64,000 bases of DNA. Source: Fimbriimonadales bacterium (GTDB lineage: Bacteria > Armatimonadota > Fimbriimonadia > Fimbriimonadales > ATM1). The number at the start of each line of letters is the position of its first letter. The stretch's first letter is position 1. The stretch covers positions 1-64,000 of the forward strand of contig JAHCHL010000004.1 of NCBI GenBank assembly GCA_026129745.1, given 5' to 3'. Positions 63,021 through 64,000 of the stretch are shown here, in pieces. The notes beneath the pieces were generated by a model, which was given only the letters and a program-made list of their open reading frames with translations, had not been told where the DNA came from and made no database searches. The translations under genes were made by a program, and so were the position numbers.

Positions 63021-64000
63021 ATGCTTAGCATTACAATTTTCATCGCTTCGGTGTTGCAAATCGGATACACCGCTCAAATCGAGCAGCCGGTAGGGCAACC
63101 AGGTGATATTCCAAAATCCACGTCACTTAACGGCTGGGTGCGTAGAGCGGACGCGATTATCGTCGGCCGTTTTCGCGCGCATAATCCTGAATCCGGGTTA
63201 TCTGACTATTACGACACGAACTCCCTCGAGGATGCTCCCGGCGATCCTCCGACTTTGCGCGTGTTCCGGCACCGGTTCGACGTGGTGCTTAATGTCGTTG
63301 GCCAGACGCCACAGACAGTGGTCGTTCTCGAAGAAGCGACACTCACACCACACTATCATGGAGTGTTCCAGGATGATGGCGATCTGTTCCTGCTGTTTCT
63401 GTACAGTCCGGGGCCGAACGGTCGAATTCGTCTGGCAGGCCGTGCGGCTGGATTCTTTGCCGAGTCGGATACCCAATATTACATCGGTGACAAGTATTTC
63501 AACTTTACGCCGCTAAACAGCTGCTCCTTTACCGTAATTGGACAGACTCCAGTGGAGAAGTACGTGGGCATCGTTTACCAGAGTTATGTACATGGGCCAG
63601 CACGATCTGGGACGGCCACAATAGCAGCAGCAGCCCCTGAGGGTCGTTGGGAAGAAGGGCAGTGGGTATGCCGCCCGGGCATGGACGGACCAGGTTGGAT
63701 GGACTTCTACACAAACACCATCGAGCCTGGACTGTTGCAGGTTGCGGGTGACGACAAGAGATTGAAACTTGCCGTGCTCGGCTGCTCGGTGAGGAGTGGC
63801 CGAATCCAACGCATATCGGAATGGAAGGCTCTCATCGCCGAAATAGACGCGACCTGGCCCGACCTCGATGATTGGGGGTTGCCATTTAATCTTCGATCCT
63901 ATGATGAAGATCCGATGTACCTCATCTCGCTTTTCACCGCCCGCTTACCCGCACTGCGCAGCGAGGCGGTTGAGAAGCTTCCGGTCAACATCGCGCAGAA
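63021..64000 (+). CDS. Exported protein of unknown function, truncated by the window end
   Basis: At least 326 codons without a stop, from ATG at 63021 (AGGAACAGCA before). Short hydrophobic leader (LSITIFIASVLQIGYTAQ). Then RADAIIVGRFRAHNPES, VVLEEATLTPHYHGVF and LFLLFLYSPGPNGRIRLAG: beta-rich, probably a periplasmic or secreted domain. It follows the 554-aa gene by 8 bp. No family recognised. Confidence 0.7.
   Translation, partial: MLSITIFIASVLQIGYTAQIEQPVGQPGDIPKSTSLNGWVRRADAIIVGRFRAHNPESGLSDYYDTNSLEDAPGDPPTLRVFRHRFDVVLNVVGQTPQTVVVLEEATLTPHYHGVFQDDGDLFLLFLYSPGPNGRIRLAGRAAGFFAESDTQYYIGDKYFNFTPLNSCSFTVIGQTPVEKYVGIVYQSYVHGPARSGTATIAAAAPEGRWEEGQWVCRPGMDGPGWMDFYTNTIEPGLLQVAGDDKRLKLAVLGCSVRSGRIQRISEWKALIAEIDATWPDLDDWGLPFNLRSYDEDPMYLISLFTARLPALRSEAVEKLPVNIAQ

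Overview
The window reads as chromosomal DNA of a diderm (outer-membrane) bacterium of roughly 50-55% GC. Secreted proteins, porin-like barrels, lipoproteins and type IV prepilin-like proteins are abundant. The prepilin style (an N-terminal FTLVE helix, then FIKARE and RQIDAAKEQWAMD), DUF1573, an atpD-atpC pair without other ATP synthase genes, and HslV suggest Armatimonadota (Fimbriimonadia-like). This placement is inference from gene style, not a database match. No phage, transposase or CRISPR array was seen.

Layout. 1-287: GC-rich, frame-broken remnant of uvrA at the window edge. 288-5669 (minus): PAP2 phosphatase, PAS histidine kinase, a 701-aa secreted protein, a small Cys-rich exported peptide and a VKOR-DsbA disulfide oxidase whose frame breaks in a G12 tract. 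5874-9387: hslV, a small gene, a cytochrome c-type barrel protein and a cytochrome c/copper monooxygenase-like protein. 9570-15783 (plus): envelope operon with a SecD-like protein, four small lipoprotein or exported proteins, MoxR, PpiC and Bcp. 15845-18331 (plus): redox and Cys-rich protein cluster whose first gene breaks in a C9 tract. 18347-24190: YHS protein, then ArsR-CopZ-CopA copper operon continuing into a porin-like gene, a coiled-coil membrane protein and a degenerate J-domain protein. 24241-27686: a hypothetical, MscS, PQQ sugar dehydrogenase and a SnoaL-like protein. 27667-29511: atpC and atpD, with a structured leader that recurs at 61.1 kb. 30020-34930: large secreted protein behind a long leader, subtilase, DUF1573 protein and tRNA-Thr. 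35133-40544: two tandem PilV/PilW/PilX-like pseudopilin triplets. 40541-45216: PhyH, lipoprotein, M42 peptidase, VWA protein and its MerR-type neighbour. 45362-53246: HIT, valS, a membrane-anchored protein, rhodanese, comEC, dciA and recF. 53436-58696: RDD, DUF58, prepilin, a strongly divergent DnaA and a CBS-GGDEF protein overlapping it. 58693-64000: secreted proteins including a transglutaminase-like enzyme.

Main points for follow-up. (1) Two separate loci pair a Cys-rich exported protein with thiol redox genes, and in each locus one redox gene is split at a poly-C/G tract where one extra C restores the frame. This may be phase variation or homopolymer sequencing error. (2) A divergent DnaA lies beside candidate DnaA boxes, close to recF and dciA, and overlaps a diguanylate cyclase-like gene. 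(3) A two-copy RNA leader can fold in two mutually exclusive ways around the ribosome binding site. (4) A 52-bp palindromic repeat supplies the start of a histidine kinase gene.
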